Assembly: GCA_024509875.1 (NCBI GenBank)
Contig: JAMPIV010003425.1
Span: 1-64,000, forward strand
From: Oreohelix idahoensis
Taxonomy: Eukaryota > Mollusca > Gastropoda > Stylommatophora > Oreohelicidae
Length of the DNA: 64,000 nucleotides
Direction of reading: 5' to 3'
The notes under the pieces were generated by a model. The model did no database searches. It had not been told where the DNA came from and saw nothing but the letters and a program-made list of their open reading frames with translations. Position numbers and translations under genes: made by a program. Shown here in pieces: positions 24,251 to 38,210 of the stretch; position 1 is the first letter of the stretch, and each line of letters opens with the position of its first letter.

Positions 24251-25566
24251 CTGCTGAGCGGCTCATCTTTCATAACCAGCAGACACATTTCCAAAAACGA
24301 ACGTACTCGTACAAGCATCAAGAACAGTCCAATCTTTTTATTTGATCATGTGTAAATCAGCAATTTTTGCAACATCACTATCTACGCCAGGCCCAACGTA
24401 ATATTTTATAATGTCTGCGATTCTACAGATAGAATGATTAATGGCAACTTTACTTCAAACGCTTGCCACGTTAATTTGAAGCCCAATGTCTTCCACATGA
24501 AACAGCTCACGCGTTTGAAGTGAAGTTTCCACTGATCGGTCTGTTATGTCAAATTCATGCAGATTCATGAACTGTCATGCAAGCGCAAATGTAAGGCAGG
24601 GACGTCACTAAGCTATTTCGTAGCAATCAAGTGGAATAGCGTGGGTTTCTGCTTTAGCAAAGAAGCAGGAGAAGGTTTGTCGCCAAATGCGGTCTTTTCC
24701 GAGTGGGTGAAAAACTGTGAAATAACACCTCTACTGGAGACAAAGGAAACACCGCAAAAAACTTGATAAGCTGCGGCTGTAAACCTGCACGGGTTACATT
24801 TAACACCACGGAAAGCTAATCACATTGACAGCACTGAATATACGATAGATGTTAATGTTTCTAATATTGCCGGATGTCTTTCGTGTTCTGGGTTGCAAAC
24901 ATATGTTTGTGTGGTGTGTGTGTGTATATATATATGTATGTGTAGCCTATGTTACTAGAATAATCTTTTACTCGATAACTCTTAACATAAACGCCGAATG
25001 TTTTTTTCCGTCCTATAGTACAAACATCGTACGTAGCAAGAAAACAACCTTTGAAATATCTAACAACACAAACAGAAATCTGAATTGTAACAACAATGCA
25101 TACTCCACAAATGTCACAATATGTCTTGATTCCTGCGTTGAAAGAAAACACCAGTACACCCGCCTACTTGAAAACGTCTGATTAGCAAGAGCAGACGACA
25201 CTCTATCAGATTTTCTAATTTGGTCTGGCCAAGTTTTGGCTCAATGGGGTATATGTATGCACCGCTAGCAACATGAAACAACACGCGTAACGGCAAGAAA
25301 AGGCTATTTTAAGAACCAGACGATGCCGCATACGTACGGTAGTTCTTGCGTTTTGAAGACAAATAGCGAATTATAGTGGTTTTTCCTGACATTTCAATGA
25401 CTGGCAGTTTTCTGAGCTTGAATATCGTCAGTGCATCATGCCAGTTGTTTGGCAATGTTTATTTCAACCTTAATCTTTAACTCAATGGCGACTGGAAGTT
25501 ACATGTACATCTTTATCTCACCCCCACCCCCACCATCATTCTTCTTCATCTTTAATTTACAGCTTC
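24251..25566. other. No gene recognised; short microsatellite
   Basis: A TG/TA dinucleotide stretch lies near 24909-24945. Open frames here (for example 24849-25181) overlap on several frames and strands and show no family motif. The stretch 25525-25545 is C-rich, just before the satellite. Confidence 0.35.
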
Positions 25567-28500
25567 CAATGGAGTAGAGAACTTCAATTAGTTCATACCA
25601 CACTCTCCCGTCAATGGAGTAGAGAACTTCAATTAGTTCATACCACACTCTCCCGTCAATGGAGTAGAGAACTTCAATTAGTTCATACCACACTCTCCCG
25701 TCAATGGAGTAGAGAACTTCAATTAGTTCATACCACACTCTCCCGTCAATGGAGTAGAGAACTTCAATTAGTTCATACCACACTCTCCCGTCAATGGAGT
25801 AGAGAACTTCAATTAGTTCATACCACACTCTCCCGTCAATGGAGTAGAGAACTTCAATTAGTTCATACCACACTCTCCCGTCAATGGAGTAGAGAACTTC
25901 AATTAGTTCATACCACACTCTCCCGTCAATGGAGTAGAGAACTTCAATTAGTTCATACCACACTCTCCCGTCAATGGAGTAGAGAACTTCAATTAGTTCA
26001 TACCACACTCTCCCGTCAATGGAGTAGAGAACTTCAATTAGTTCATACCCAATGGAGTAGAGAACTTCAATTAGTTCATACCACACTCTCCCGTCAATGG
26101 AGTAGAGAACTTCAATTAGTTCATACCACACTCTCCCGTCAATGGAGTAGAGAACTTCAATTAGTTCCTACCGCACTCGTCTGTTAATGGAGTAGAGAAC
26201 TTCAATTAGTTCATACCACACTCTCCCGTCAATGGAGTAGAGAACTTCAATTAGTTCATACCACACTCTCCCGTCAATGGAGTAGAGAACTTCAATTAGT
26301 TCATACCACACTCTCCCGTCAATGGAGTAGAGAACTTCAATTAGTTCATACCACACTCTCCCGTCAATGGAGTAGAGAACTTCAATTAGTTCATACCACA
26401 CTCTCCCGTCAATGGAGTAGAGAACTTCAATTAGTTCATACCACACACTCTCCCTCCAATGGAGTAGATAACTCGAATTCGTTCAAACCACACACTCTTG
26501 TCCATGGAGTAGAGAACTTCAATTAGTTCATACCACACTCTCCCGTCAATGGAGTAGAGAACTTCAATTAGTTCATACCACACTCTCCCGTCAATGGAGT
26601 AGAGAACTTCAATTAGTTCATACCACACTCTCCCGTCAATGGAGTAGAGAACTTCAATTAGTTCATACCACACTCTCCCGTCAATGGAGTAGAGAACTTC
26701 AATTAGTTCATACCACACTCTCCCGTCAATGGAGTAGAGAACTTCAATTAGTTCATACCAACCGTCAATGGAGTAGAGAACTTCAATTAGTTCATACCAC
26801 ACTCTCCCGTCAATGGAGTAGAGAACTTCAATTAGTTCATACCACACTCTCCCGTCAATGGAGTAGAGAACTTCAATTAGTTCATACCACACTCTCCCGT
26901 CAATGGAGTAGAGAACTTCAATTAGTTCATACCACACTCTCCCGTCAATGGAGTAGAGAACTTCAATTAGTTCATACCACACTCTCCCGTCAATGGAGTA
27001 GAGAACTGCACACTCTCCCGTCAATGGAGTAGAGAACTTCAATTAGTTCATACCACACTCTCCCGTCAATGGAGTAGAGAACTTCAATTAGTTCATACCA
27101 CACTCTCCCGTCAATGGAGTAGAGAACTTCAATTAGTTCATACCACACTCTCCCGTCAATGGAGTAGAGAACTTCAATTAGTTCATACCACACTCTCTGG
27201 AGTAGAGAACTTCCGTCAATGGAGTAGAGAACTTCAATTAGTTCATACCACACTCTCCCGTCAATGGAGTAGAGAACTTCAATTAGTTCATACCACACTC
27301 TCCCGTCAATGGAGTAGAGAACTTCAATTAGTTCATACCACACACTCCCGTCAATGGAGTAGAGAACTTCAATTAGTTCATACCACACACTCCCGTCAAT
27401 GGAGTAGAGAACTTCAATTAGTTCATACCACACTCTCCCGTCAATGGAGTAGAGAACTTCAATTAGTTCATACCCACACTCTCCCGTCAATGGAGTAGAG
27501 AACTTCAATTAGTTCATACCACACTCTCCCGTCAATGGAGTAGAGAACTTCAATTAGTTTCACACTCTCCCGTCAATGGAGTAGAGAACTTCAATTAGTT
27601 CTACCACACTCTCCCGTCAATGGAGTAGAGAACTTCAATTAGTTCATACCACACTCTCCCGTCAATGGAGTAGAGAAATACCATTAGTTCATCCCACCCT
27701 CTCCCGTCAATGAAGTAGAGAACTTCAATTAGTTCATACCACACTCTCCCGTCAATGGAGTAGAGAACTTCAATTAGTTCATACCACACTTCAATTAGTT
27801 CTCACCTCCGTCAATGGAGTAGAGAACTTCAATTAGTTCATACCACACTCCCGTCAGTAGAGAACTTCAATTAGTTCATACCACACTCTCCCGTCAATGG
27901 AGTAGAGAACTTCAATTAGTTCATACCACACTCTCCCGTCAATGGAGTAGAGAACTTCAATTAGTTCATACCACACTCTCCCGTCAATGGAGTAGAGAAC
28001 TTCAATTAGTTCATACCACACTCTCCCGTCAATGGAGTAGAGAACTTCAATTAGTTCATACCACACTCTCCCGTCAATGGAGTAGAGAACTTCAATTAGT
28101 TCATACCACACTCTCCCGTCAATGGAGAGGAGATCTTCCATTGTTGCATACCACACACTCCCGTCAATGGAGTAGAGAACTTCAATTAGTTCATACCACA
28201 CTCCTGTCGTTAATGGAGTAGAGAACTTCAATTAGTTCATACCACACTCTCCCGTCAATGGAGTAGAGAACTTCAATTAGTTCATACCACACTCTCCCGT
28301 CAATGGAGTAGAGAACTTCAATTAGTTCATACCACACTCTCCCGTCAATGGAGTAGAGAACTTCAATTAGTTCATACCACACTCTCCCGTCAATGGAGTA
28401 GAGAACTTCAATTAGTTCATACCACACTCTCCCCAACTTCAATTAGTTCTCTCCCGTCAATGGGAGTAGAGAACTTCAATTAGTTCATACCACACTCTCC

Positions 28501-31500
28501 CGTCAATGGAGTAGAGAACTTCAATTAGTTCATACCACACTCTCCCGTCAATGGAGTAGAGAACTTCAATTAGTTCATACCACACTCTCCCGTCAATGGA
28601 GTAGAGAACTTCAATTAGTTCATACCACACTCTCCCGTCAATGGAGTAGAGAACTTCAATTAGTTCATACCACACTCTCCCGTCAATGGAGTAGAGAACT
28701 TCAATTAGTTCATACCCACACTCTCCCGTCAATGGAGTAGAGAACTTCAATTAGTTCATACCACACTCTCCCGTCAATGGAGTAGAGAACTTCAATTAGT
28801 TCATACCACACTCTCCCGTCAATGGAGTAGAGAACTTCAATTAGTTCATACCACACTCTCCCGTCAATGGAGTAGAGAACTTCAATTAGTTCATACCACA
28901 CTCTCCCGTCAATGGAGTAGAGAACTTCAATTAGTTCATACCACACTCTCCCGTCAATGGAGTAGAGAACTTCAATTAGTTCATACCACACTCTCCCGTC
29001 AATGGAGTAGAGAACTTCAATTAGTTCATACCCACACTCTCCCGTCAATGGAGTAGAGAACTTCAATTAGTTCATACCACACTCTCCCGTCAATGGAGTA
29101 GAGAACTTCAATTAGTTCATACCACACTCTCCCGTCAATGGAGTAGAGAACTTCAATTAGTTCATACCACACTCTCCCGTCAATGGAGTAGAGAACTTCA
29201 ATTAGTTCATACCACACTCTCCCGTCAATGGAGTAGAGAACTTCAATTAGTTCATACCACACTCTCCCGTCAATGGAGTAGAGAACTTCAATTAGTTCAT
29301 ACCACACTCTCCCGTCAATGGAGTAGAGAACTTCAATTAGTTCATACCACACTCTCCCGTCAATGGAGTAGAGAACTTCAATTAGTTCATACCACACTCT
29401 CCCGTCAATGGAGTAGAGAACTTCAATTAGTTCATACCACACACTCTCCCGTCAATGGAGTAGAGAACTTCAATTAGTTCATACCACACTCTCCCGTCAA
29501 TGGAGTAGAGAACTTCAATTAGTTCATACCACACTCTCCCGTCAATGGAGTAGAGAACTTCAATTAGTTCATACCACACTCTCCCGTCAATGGAGTAGAG
29601 AACTTCAATTAGTTCATACCACACTCTCCCGTCAATGGAGTAGAGAACTTCAATTAGTTCATACACACACTCTCCCGTCAATGGAGTAGAGAACTTCAAT
29701 TAGTTCATACCACACTCTCCCGTCAATGGAGTAGAGAACTTCAATTAGTTCATACCACACTCTCCCGTCAATGGAGTAGAGAACTTCAATTAGTTCATAC
29801 CACACTCTCCCGTCAATGGAGTAGAGAGAACTTCAATTAGTTCATACCACACTCTCCCGTCAATGGAGTAGAGAACTTCAATTAGTTCATACCACACTCT
29901 CCCGTCAATGGAGTAGAGAACTTCAATTAGTTCATACCACACTCTCCCGTCAATGGAGTAGAGAACTTCAATTAGTTCATACCACACTCTCCCGTCAATG
30001 GAGTAGAGAACTTCAATTAGTTCATACCCCACACTCCCGTCAATGGAGTAGAGAACTTCAATTAGTTCATACCACACTCTCCCGTCAATGGAGTAGAGAA
30101 CTTCAATTAGTTCATACCACACTCTCCCGTCAATGGAGTAGAGAACTTCAATTAGTTCATACCACACTCTCCCGTCAATGGAGTAGAGAACTTCAATTAG
30201 TTCATACCACACTCTCCCGTCAATGGAGTAGAGAACTTCAATTAGTTCATACCACACTCTCCCGTCAATGGAGTAGAGAACTTCAATTAGTTCATACCAC
30301 ACTCTCCCGTCAATGGAGTAGAGAACTTCAATTAGTTCATACCACACTCTCCCGTCAATGGAGTAGAGAACTTCAATTAGTTCATACCACACTCTCCCGT
30401 CAATGGAGTAGAGAACTTCAATTAGTTCATACCACACTCTCCCGTCAATGGAGTAGAGAACTTCAATTAGTTCATACCCACACTCTCCCTTCAATGGAGT
30501 AGCGAACTTCAGTTAGTCTCTACCACACTCTCCCGTCAATGGAGTAGAGAACTTCAATTAGTTCATACCACACTCTCCCGTCAATGGAGTAGAGAACTTC
30601 AATTAGTTCATACCACACTCTCCCGTCAATGGAGTAGAGAACTTCAATTAGTTCATACCACACTCTCCCGTCAATGGAGTAGAGAACTTCAATTAGTTCA
30701 TACCACACTCTCCCGTCAATGGAGTAGAGAACTTCAATTAGTTCATACCACACTCTCCCGTCAATGGAGTAGAGAACTTCAATTAGTTCATACCACACTC
30801 TCCCGTCAATGGAGTAGAGAACTTCAATTAGTTCATACCACACTCTCCCGTCAATGGAGTAGAGAACTTCAATTAGTTCATACCACACTCTCCCGTCAAT
30901 GGAGTAGAGAACTTCAATTAGTTCATACCACACTCTCCCGTCAATGGAGTAGAGAACTTCAATTAGTTCATACCACACTCTCCCGTCAATGGAGTAGAGA
31001 ACTTCAATTAGTTCATACCCCCATCTCCCGTCAATGGAGTAGAGAACTTCAATTAGTTCATACCACACTCTCCCGTCAATGGAGTAGAGAACTTCAATTA
31101 GTTCATACCACACTCTCCCGTCAATGGAGTAGAGAACTTCAATTAGTTCATACCACACTCTCCCGTCAATGGAGTAGAGAACTTCAATTAGTTCATACCA
31201 CACTCTCCCGTCAATGGAGTAGAGAACTTCAATTAGTTCATACCACACTCTCCCGTCAATGGAGTAGAGAACTTCAATTAGTTCATACCACACTCTCCCG
31301 TCAATGGAGTAGAGAACTTCAATTAGTTCATACCACACTCTCCCGTCAATGGAGTAGAGAACTTCAATTAGTTCATACCACACTCTCCCGTCAATGGAGT
31401 AGAGAACTTCAATTAGTTCATACCACACTCTCCCGTCAATGGAGTAGAGAACTTCAATTAGTTCATACCACACTCTCCCGTCAATGGAGTAGAGAACTTC

Positions 31501-32202
31501 AATTAGTTCATACCACACTCTCCCGTCAATGGAGTAGAGAACTTCAATTAGTTCATACAACACTCTCCCGTCAATGGAGTAGAGAACTTCAATTAGTTCA
31601 TACCACACTCTCCCGTCAATGGAGTAGAGAACTTCAATTAGTTCATACCACACTCTCCCGTCAATGGAGTAGAGAACTTCAATTAGTTCATACCACACTC
31701 TCCCGTCAATGGAGTAGAGAACTTCAATTAGTTCATACCACACTCTCCCGTCAATGGAGTAGAGAACTTCAATTAGTTCATACCACACTCTCCCGTCAAT
31801 GGAGTAGAGAACTTCAATTAGTTCATACCACACTCTCCCGTCAATGGAGTAGAGAACTTCAATTAGTTCATACCACACTCTCCCGTCAATGGAGTAGAGA
31901 ACTTCAATTAGTTCATACCACACTCTCCCGTCAATGGAGTAGAGAACTTCAATTAGTTCATACCACACTCTCCCGTCAATGGAGTAGAGAACTTCAATTA
32001 GTTCATACCACACTCTCCCGTCAATGGAGTAGAGAACTTCAATTAGTTCATACCACACTCTCCCGTCAATGGAGTAGAGAACTTCAATTAGTTCATACCA
32101 CACTCTCCCGTCAATGGAGTAGAGAACTTCAATTAGTTCATACCACACTCTCCCGTCAATGGAGTAGAGAACTTCAATTAGTTCATACCACACTCTCCCG
32201 TC
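25567..32202. repeat. 45-bp satellite array, family 1 (about 147 units)
   Basis: The unit is caatggagtagagaacttca joined to attagttcataccacactct and cccgt. Most units are identical. Irregular units cluster at 26170-26500, 27000-27020, 27195-27215, 27590-27860, 28120-28220 and 28430-28470, where there are truncations, extra bases or substitutions; the right part from 28480 on is nearly uniform. On the minus strand the 15-codon translation WYELIEVLYSIDGRV repeats without stops for up to 560 codons, an artefact of a period divisible by three. No ATG context, introns or flanking gene support coding. Confidence 0.97.
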
Positions 32203-32661
32203 CTGTGTCATCTATTGTTTTTTCCTATAAATCTGCACTCTTATCCATCTAATGCCTATCTCTTATTGTCTTCTCCATGTTGTTGTTGAGTCTGTCCCTA
32301 GTTCTTCTATCGCTGTCATGATGTTACTTGAACTGCCTTGTGACGCTGCTGAAGATTGGCCGAAGTGAAAGAAGGTAAGACCCGTGTAGTTACTTGAGGT
32401 CTCAGCAAACAAATAAAGAACAGAACTACTGCTTTTCATGCATGTCGTAAGAGGCAACTATTAAAAAGTTGTGGGTGGGGCTGACAACATCACCATGTAA
32501 AACTTATTGCTACCGAAACGACAGCTAGAAGAGTACACGAACATTCTAGACCACGGGCTTCTGGGGGGGGGGGGGGGGCATCTCCAGTGGTGGCTCCATC
32601 ATCTACCGGCAGCGTCAAGGACAATTACTATATTGATGATAGAAGGCAAGTATCAAATCTA

Positions 32662-32663
<2 letters not shown>
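32203..32663. other. Unique sequence with SINE-like module and poly-G
   Basis: At 32436-32515 the motif catgtcgtaagaggcaacta, then gacaacatcaccatgtaaaac and gaaac matches 48722-48800 in order, and its first part is the reverse complement of a motif near 10250. This suggests a dispersed SINE-like family. A poly-G run is at about 32563-32577. No gene. Confidence 0.4.

Positions 32664-32709
<46 letters not shown>
32664..32709. repeat. (CT)n microsatellite
   Basis: About 23 perfect CT dinucleotides. Confidence 0.95.
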
Positions 32710-32713
<4 letters not shown>

Positions 32714-32883
32714 GCGCCATTTGCCTCCTCACCACACGACCTTCCTGCAACCAGCCCCGCTGATTTAACCTGTTTGATTGTGATGATAACTCGTTTACGA
32801 TCTCCTCGAAATTTGTGTGGCTGTCACAGTATCTACTAGACATAAGGTCTGCCTCTTGTTTAATCCAACTTAATTTACGCCTA

Positions 32884-33235
32884 GTACGACATGCCTGGTA
32901 CGACTTGCCTGGTACGAATTGCCTGGTTCGACATGCTTGGTACGTCATGCCTGGTACGACATGCCTGGTACGACATGCTTGGTACGACATGCTTGGTACG
33001 TCGTGCCTGGTACGACATGCCTGGTACGACATGCCTGGTACGTCATGCCTGGTACGTCATGCCTGGTACGTCATGCCTGGTACGACATGCCTGGCACGAC
33101 ATGCCTGGTACCACATGCCTGGTACCACATGCCTGGTACGTCATGCCTGGTACGACATGCATGGTACGTCATGCCTGGTACCACATGCCTGGTACGACAT
33201 GCCTGGTACGACATGCCTGGTACGACATGCATGGT
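32884..33235. repeat. 14-bp minisatellite
   Basis: About 25 units of tggtacgacatgcc with variants (cgtcat, ccacat, tgctt). Three plus frames and one minus frame remain open, all artefacts. Confidence 0.95.
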
Positions 33236-33755
33236 ACGACATATTAAGGACATGAATGGTACGACATATTAAGGACATGCATGGTACGACATATTTTAAG
33301 GACATGCATGGCACGACATATTAAGGACATGCAAGGTACGACATATTAAGGACATGCATGGTACGACATATTAAGAACATGCATGGTACGATATATTAAG
33401 GACATGTATGGTACGACATATTACGGACATGCATGGTACGACATATTAAGGTCATGCATGGTACGACATATTAAGGACATGCATGGTACGACATATTAAG
33501 GACATGCATGGTACGACATATTAAGGACATGCATGGTACGACATATTACGGACATGCATGGTACGACATATTACGGACATGCATGGTACGACATATTACG
33601 GACATGCATGGTACGACATATTAAGGACATGCATGGTACGACATATTAAGGACATGCATGGTACGACATATTACGGACATGCATGGTACGACATATTAAG
33701 GTCATGCATGGTACGACATATTAAGGACATGCATAGTACGACATATTAAGGACAT
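33236..33755. repeat. 25-bp minisatellite derived from the 14-bp unit
   Basis: About 21 units. Each equals the preceding 14-bp unit tggtacgacatgca with the 11 bases attaaggacat placed after tggtacgacat. Variants replace aagg with acgg. The two arrays are contiguous. Confidence 0.95.
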
Positions 33756-34386
33756 CCATGCAGGTGGTCCTTTAAAAAAAAACCCACAAACATACACGAA
33801 TGGGCACAATGCCTGCAGCAACATCGTGATTCCCTCACTCTACTTCGCCCCTATCTTCCCGTTTGCAATCATCTCCTGTTGTCTAGCGTAAGACACGCCT
33901 TCAAACTCAGAAGAATTTCCGGGTCGGACAAGATGTAACAGAAAAAATAGGTAGTGTCATTTCTGAATAATCTCTCTTCAAATTCATTTCGGAAGTAACT
34001 TGAAGGAAGCCAGAAATATCGGCCAAAATCTGCTGTCAGACTGCTACCATAAATGGCTGCTTGTGGCCAGGGAATCGGGATGTTGTCAGTTCGACCCAGG
34101 AAAACCCATGAGCTGATTGGATTTCCTGAAGGATTTTGCCGAGAAAACTAAAACAGTGAGCGGTTGGAGTCTGTACACGCAACCAATTGTGTATGGTGTG
34201 CGTATATGTATGTGTGTGTGTGTGTGGTCTTCTCTTAGTAGATATGTCAATCATTTCCCTCCGAGTTATCATATTGTCTGCACACGCATTACGATTCTTG
34301 TGTCCTCAGTTTGTTTTTTTAAAGCACGCAGAGTGAAACTATAACATTTATGTATGAGCGCCACTACCGCGTCGTACGGTCTGACG
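33756..34386. other. No gene; partial family-2 satellite unit at right
   Basis: At 34340-34378 a diverged part-unit (ataacatttatgtatgagcg then ccacta) of the 45-bp satellite family 2 precedes the repeat at 34387. A (TG)n run lies near 34209-34226. The rest is unassigned. Confidence 0.4.
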
Positions 34387-34720
34387 TAATATAACCGACG
34401 GACCTGGTGTCTAGGTTGAACGAAGCACACCTACCCCAACACGAAGTAAAACTCCTTAACAATTAAACCTCTTGTCGACTGCCTGTATTTATTTATTTCA
34501 TGACTACCTATGGTGTCAAGCTTCGCGCCTGTTTAATTATTGGTTTTCGATCCAGTGTGGCAGCTTGATGTGCCGTCACAAATAATCGTGTATGACATCT
34601 CCATCACAGCCAATGTTTATCGCAACAATAATCATTATTGTTGCGTTGAGAGTCAACCTGACCTTGGAACTTTAGTCAAAAAGTAATTTCTTACAGTAAA
34701 TAATTGGTTTTCTGTAGAAG
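34387..34720 (+). repeat. Flanking repeat, copy 1 (empty site)
   Basis: Begins taatataaccgacggacctgg and runs to aataattggttttctgta. The same sequence recurs at 44265-44873 with a LINE inserted in it. Here the target gttgagagtcaacctgacc (about 34646-34664) is uninterrupted. The two copies bracket the family-2 satellite domain. Confidence 0.8.
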
Positions 34721-34721
34721 G

Positions 34722-35043
34722 ACTGAAATGGTACGACAAAGTCACAAATGTGGAACTGATGACAAGAACCAGACAAATGCCAGTGGAACAAGAAATGAGA
34801 AGAAGACGCTGGCGATGGATAGGACACACATTGAGGAAACCTGTTGATAGCATTACAAGGCAGTCCTTGTTCTGGAATCCACAAGGAAAGAGAGGCAGAG
34901 GTAGACCAAAAAACACATGGAGAAGAGAACTGGATACAGAGGTGAAAATGATGAGGAAAACATGGAAAGAACTTGAGTGGATGGCACAGGACAGGAAGAC
35001 TTGGCATGTGTTTGTTGAAGGCCTATGCTCCTTGGGGAGCTAA
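34722..35043 (+). pseudogene. LINE C-terminal fragment against satellite
   Basis: The frame reads WYDKVTNVELMTRTRQMP, RRRRWRWIGHTLRK, GKRGRGRPKNTWRRELD and ends VFVEGLCSLGS with a TAA stop at 35041-35043. This is the extreme C-terminus of a LINE RT, with a WIGH box and a basic GRPKNTWR block. The fragment is only about 107 codons and keeps no catalytic part, so it is a 5-prime truncated insertion. The frame is unbroken. Within about 12 bases of the stop the sequence becomes the 45-bp satellite of family 2, so the array either abuts the insertion or formed at its end. Confidence 0.75.
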
Positions 35044-35053
35044 AGTGTATTGA

Positions 35054-38000
35054 AGAATAAGAGCACCAGTAAGGTCTTACATACAACCATAACATTTATA
35101 TATAGGAGCACCACTAAGGTCTTACATACAACCATAACATTTATATATAGGAGCACCACTAAGGTCTTACATACAACCATAACATTTATGTATAGGAGCG
35201 TCACTAAGGTCTTACGTACAACCATAACATTTATGTATAGGAGCACCACTAAGGTCTTACGTACAACCATAACATTTATGTATAGGAGTACCACTAAGGT
35301 CTTATGTACAACCATAACATTTATGTATAGGAGTACCACTAAGGTCTTACGTACAACCATAACATTTATGTATAGGAGCACCACTAATGTCTTATGTACA
35401 ACCATAACATTTATATATAGGAGCACCACTAAGGTCTTACATACAACCATAACATTTATGTATAGGAGCACCACTAAGGTCTTACGTACAACCATAACAT
35501 TTATATATAGGAGCACCACTAAGGTCTTACGTACAACCATAACATTTATATATAGGAGCACCACTAAGGTCTTACATACAATCTTAACATATATGTACAG
35601 GAGCATCACTAAGGTCTTACGTACAACCACAACATTTATGTATAGGAGTGTCACTAAGGTCTTATGTACAACCATAACATTTATGTATATGAGTGTCACT
35701 AAGGTCTTACGCACAACCATAACATTTATATATATATAGGAGCACCACTAAGGTCTTACGTACAACCATAACATTTATGTATAGGAGCATCACTAAGGTC
35801 TTACATACAACCATATCATTTATGTATAGAAGCATCACTAAGGTCTTACGTACAACCATAACATTTATGTATAGAAGCATCACTAAGGTCATACATACAA
35901 CCATAACATTTATGTATAGGAGCACCACTAAGGTCTTACGTACAATCTTAACATTTATGTATAGGAGCACCACTAAGGTCTTACATACAACCATAACATT
36001 TATGTATAGGAGCATCACTAAGGTCTTATGTACAACCATAACATTTATGTATAGGAGCACCACTAAGGTCTTACATACAACCATAACATTTATGTATAGG
36101 AGCATCACTAAGGTCTTACGTACAACCATAACATTTATGTATAGGAGCACAACTAAGGTCTTACATACAACCATAACATTTATGTATAGGAGCACCACTA
36201 AGGTCTTACATACAACCATAACATTTATGTATAGGAGCACCACTAAGGTCTTATGTACAATCTTAACATTTATGTATAGGAGCATCACTAAGGTCTTATG
36301 TACAACCATAACATTTATGTATAGAAGCGTCACTAAGGTCTTACATACAACCATAACATTTATGTATAGGAGCACCACTAAGGTCTTATGTACAACCATA
36401 ACCTTTATGTATAGGAGCATGACTAAGGTCTTACATACAACCATAACATTTATGTATAGGAGCGTCACTAAGGTCTTATGTACAACCATGACATTCATGT
36501 ATAGGAGCATCACTAAGGTCTTACGTACAACCATAACATTTATGTATAGAAGCGTCACTAAGGTCTTACACACAACCATAACGTTTATGTATAGGAGCAC
36601 CACTAAGGTCTTACATACAACCATAACATTTATGTATAGGAGCACCACTAAGGTCTTACGTACAATCTTAACATTTATATATAGAAGCATCACTAAGGTC
36701 TTACGTACAACCATAACATTTATGTATAGGAGCACCACTAAGGTCTTACATACAACCATAACAGTTATGTATAAGAGCACCACTAAGGTCTTACGTACAA
36801 TCTTAACATTTATGTATAGGAGCATCACTAAGGTCTTACGTACAACCATAACATTTATGTATAGAAGCGTCACTAAGGTCTTACATACAACCATAACATT
36901 TATGTATAGGAGCACCACTAAGGTCTTACATACAACCATAACATTTATGTATAGGAGCACCACTAAGGTCTTACGTACAATCTTAACATTTATGTATAGG
37001 AGCATCACTAAGGTCTTACGTACATCCATAACATTTATGTATAGAAGCGTCACTAAGGTCTTACATACAACCATAACATTTATGTATAGGAGCATCACTA
37101 AGGTCTTACGTACAACCATAACATTTATGTATAGAAGCGTCACTAAGGTCTTACATACAACCATAACATTTATATATAGGAGCACCACTAAGGTCTTACA
37201 TACAACCATAACATTTATGTATAGGAGCACCACTAAGGTCTTACATACAATCTTAACATTTATGTATAGGAGCATCACTAAGGTCTTACGTACATCCATA
37301 ACATTTATGTATAGAAGCGTCACTAAGGTCTTACATACAACCATAACATTTATGTATAGGAGCATCACTAAGGTCTTACGTACAACCATAACATTTATGT
37401 ATAGAAGCGTCACTAACGTCTTACATACAACCATAACATTTATATATAGGAGCATCACTAAGGTCTTACATACAACCATAACATTTATATATAGGAGCAC
37501 CACTAAGGTCTTACGTACAATCTTAACATTTATGTATAGGAGCACAACTAAGGTCTTACGTATAACCATAACATTTATGTATAGAAGCGTCACTAAGGTC
37601 TTACATACAACCATAACATTTATGTATAGGAGCACCACTAAGGTCTTATGTACAACCATAACCTTTATGTATAGGAGCATGACTAAGGTCTTATGTACAA
37701 CCATAACATTCATGTATAGGAGCATGACTAAGGTCTTATGTACAACCATAACATTTATGTATAGGAGCATCACTAAGGTCTTACGTACAACCATAACATT
37801 TATGTATAGGAGCATGACTAAGGTCTTATGTACAACCATAACATTTATGTATAGGAGCATCACTAAGGTCTTACATACAACCATAACATTTATGTATAGG
37901 AGCACCACTAAGGTCTTATGTACAACCATAACCTTTATGTATAGGAGCATGACTAAGGTCTTATGTACAACCATAACATTTATGTATAGGAGCATCGCTA

Positions 38001-38210
38001 AGGTCTTACATACAACCATAACATTTATGTATAGGAGCATCACTAAGGTCTTACGTACAACCATAACATTTATGTATAGGAGCATGACTAAGGTCTTATG
38101 TACAACCATAACATTTATGTACAGGAGCATCGCTAAGGTCTTACATACAACCATAACATTTATGTATAGGAGCATCACTAAGGTCTTACGTACAACCATA
38201 ACATTTATAT
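35054..38210. repeat. 45-bp satellite array, family 2 (about 70 units)
   Basis: The unit contains ataacatttatgtataggag, caccactaaggtcttacgt and acaacc. It is more diverse than family 1, with recurrent variants (caccac/catcac/cgtcac; acgt/acat/atgt; ccataac/tcttaac) in patterns that suggest higher-order blocks of several units, for example around 36550-37330. Both strands are open for more than 800 codons because the period is 45; these frames are artefacts. Confidence 0.97.

Noticed and set aside
25567..32202. CRISPR-like regular repeat array
   Set aside because: There are no unique spacers between repeats, and the setting is eukaryotic.
25499..32211. Chain of minus-strand open frames encoding a 15-residue repeat (up to 563 codons)
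   Set aside because: Produced by the 45-bp satellite of family 1; frames end only where a unit is truncated, and no flanking coding sequence or signal exists.
32884..33755. CRISPR-like or coding interpretation of short regular repeats
   Set aside because: Head-to-tail units without spacers; several frames are open at once.
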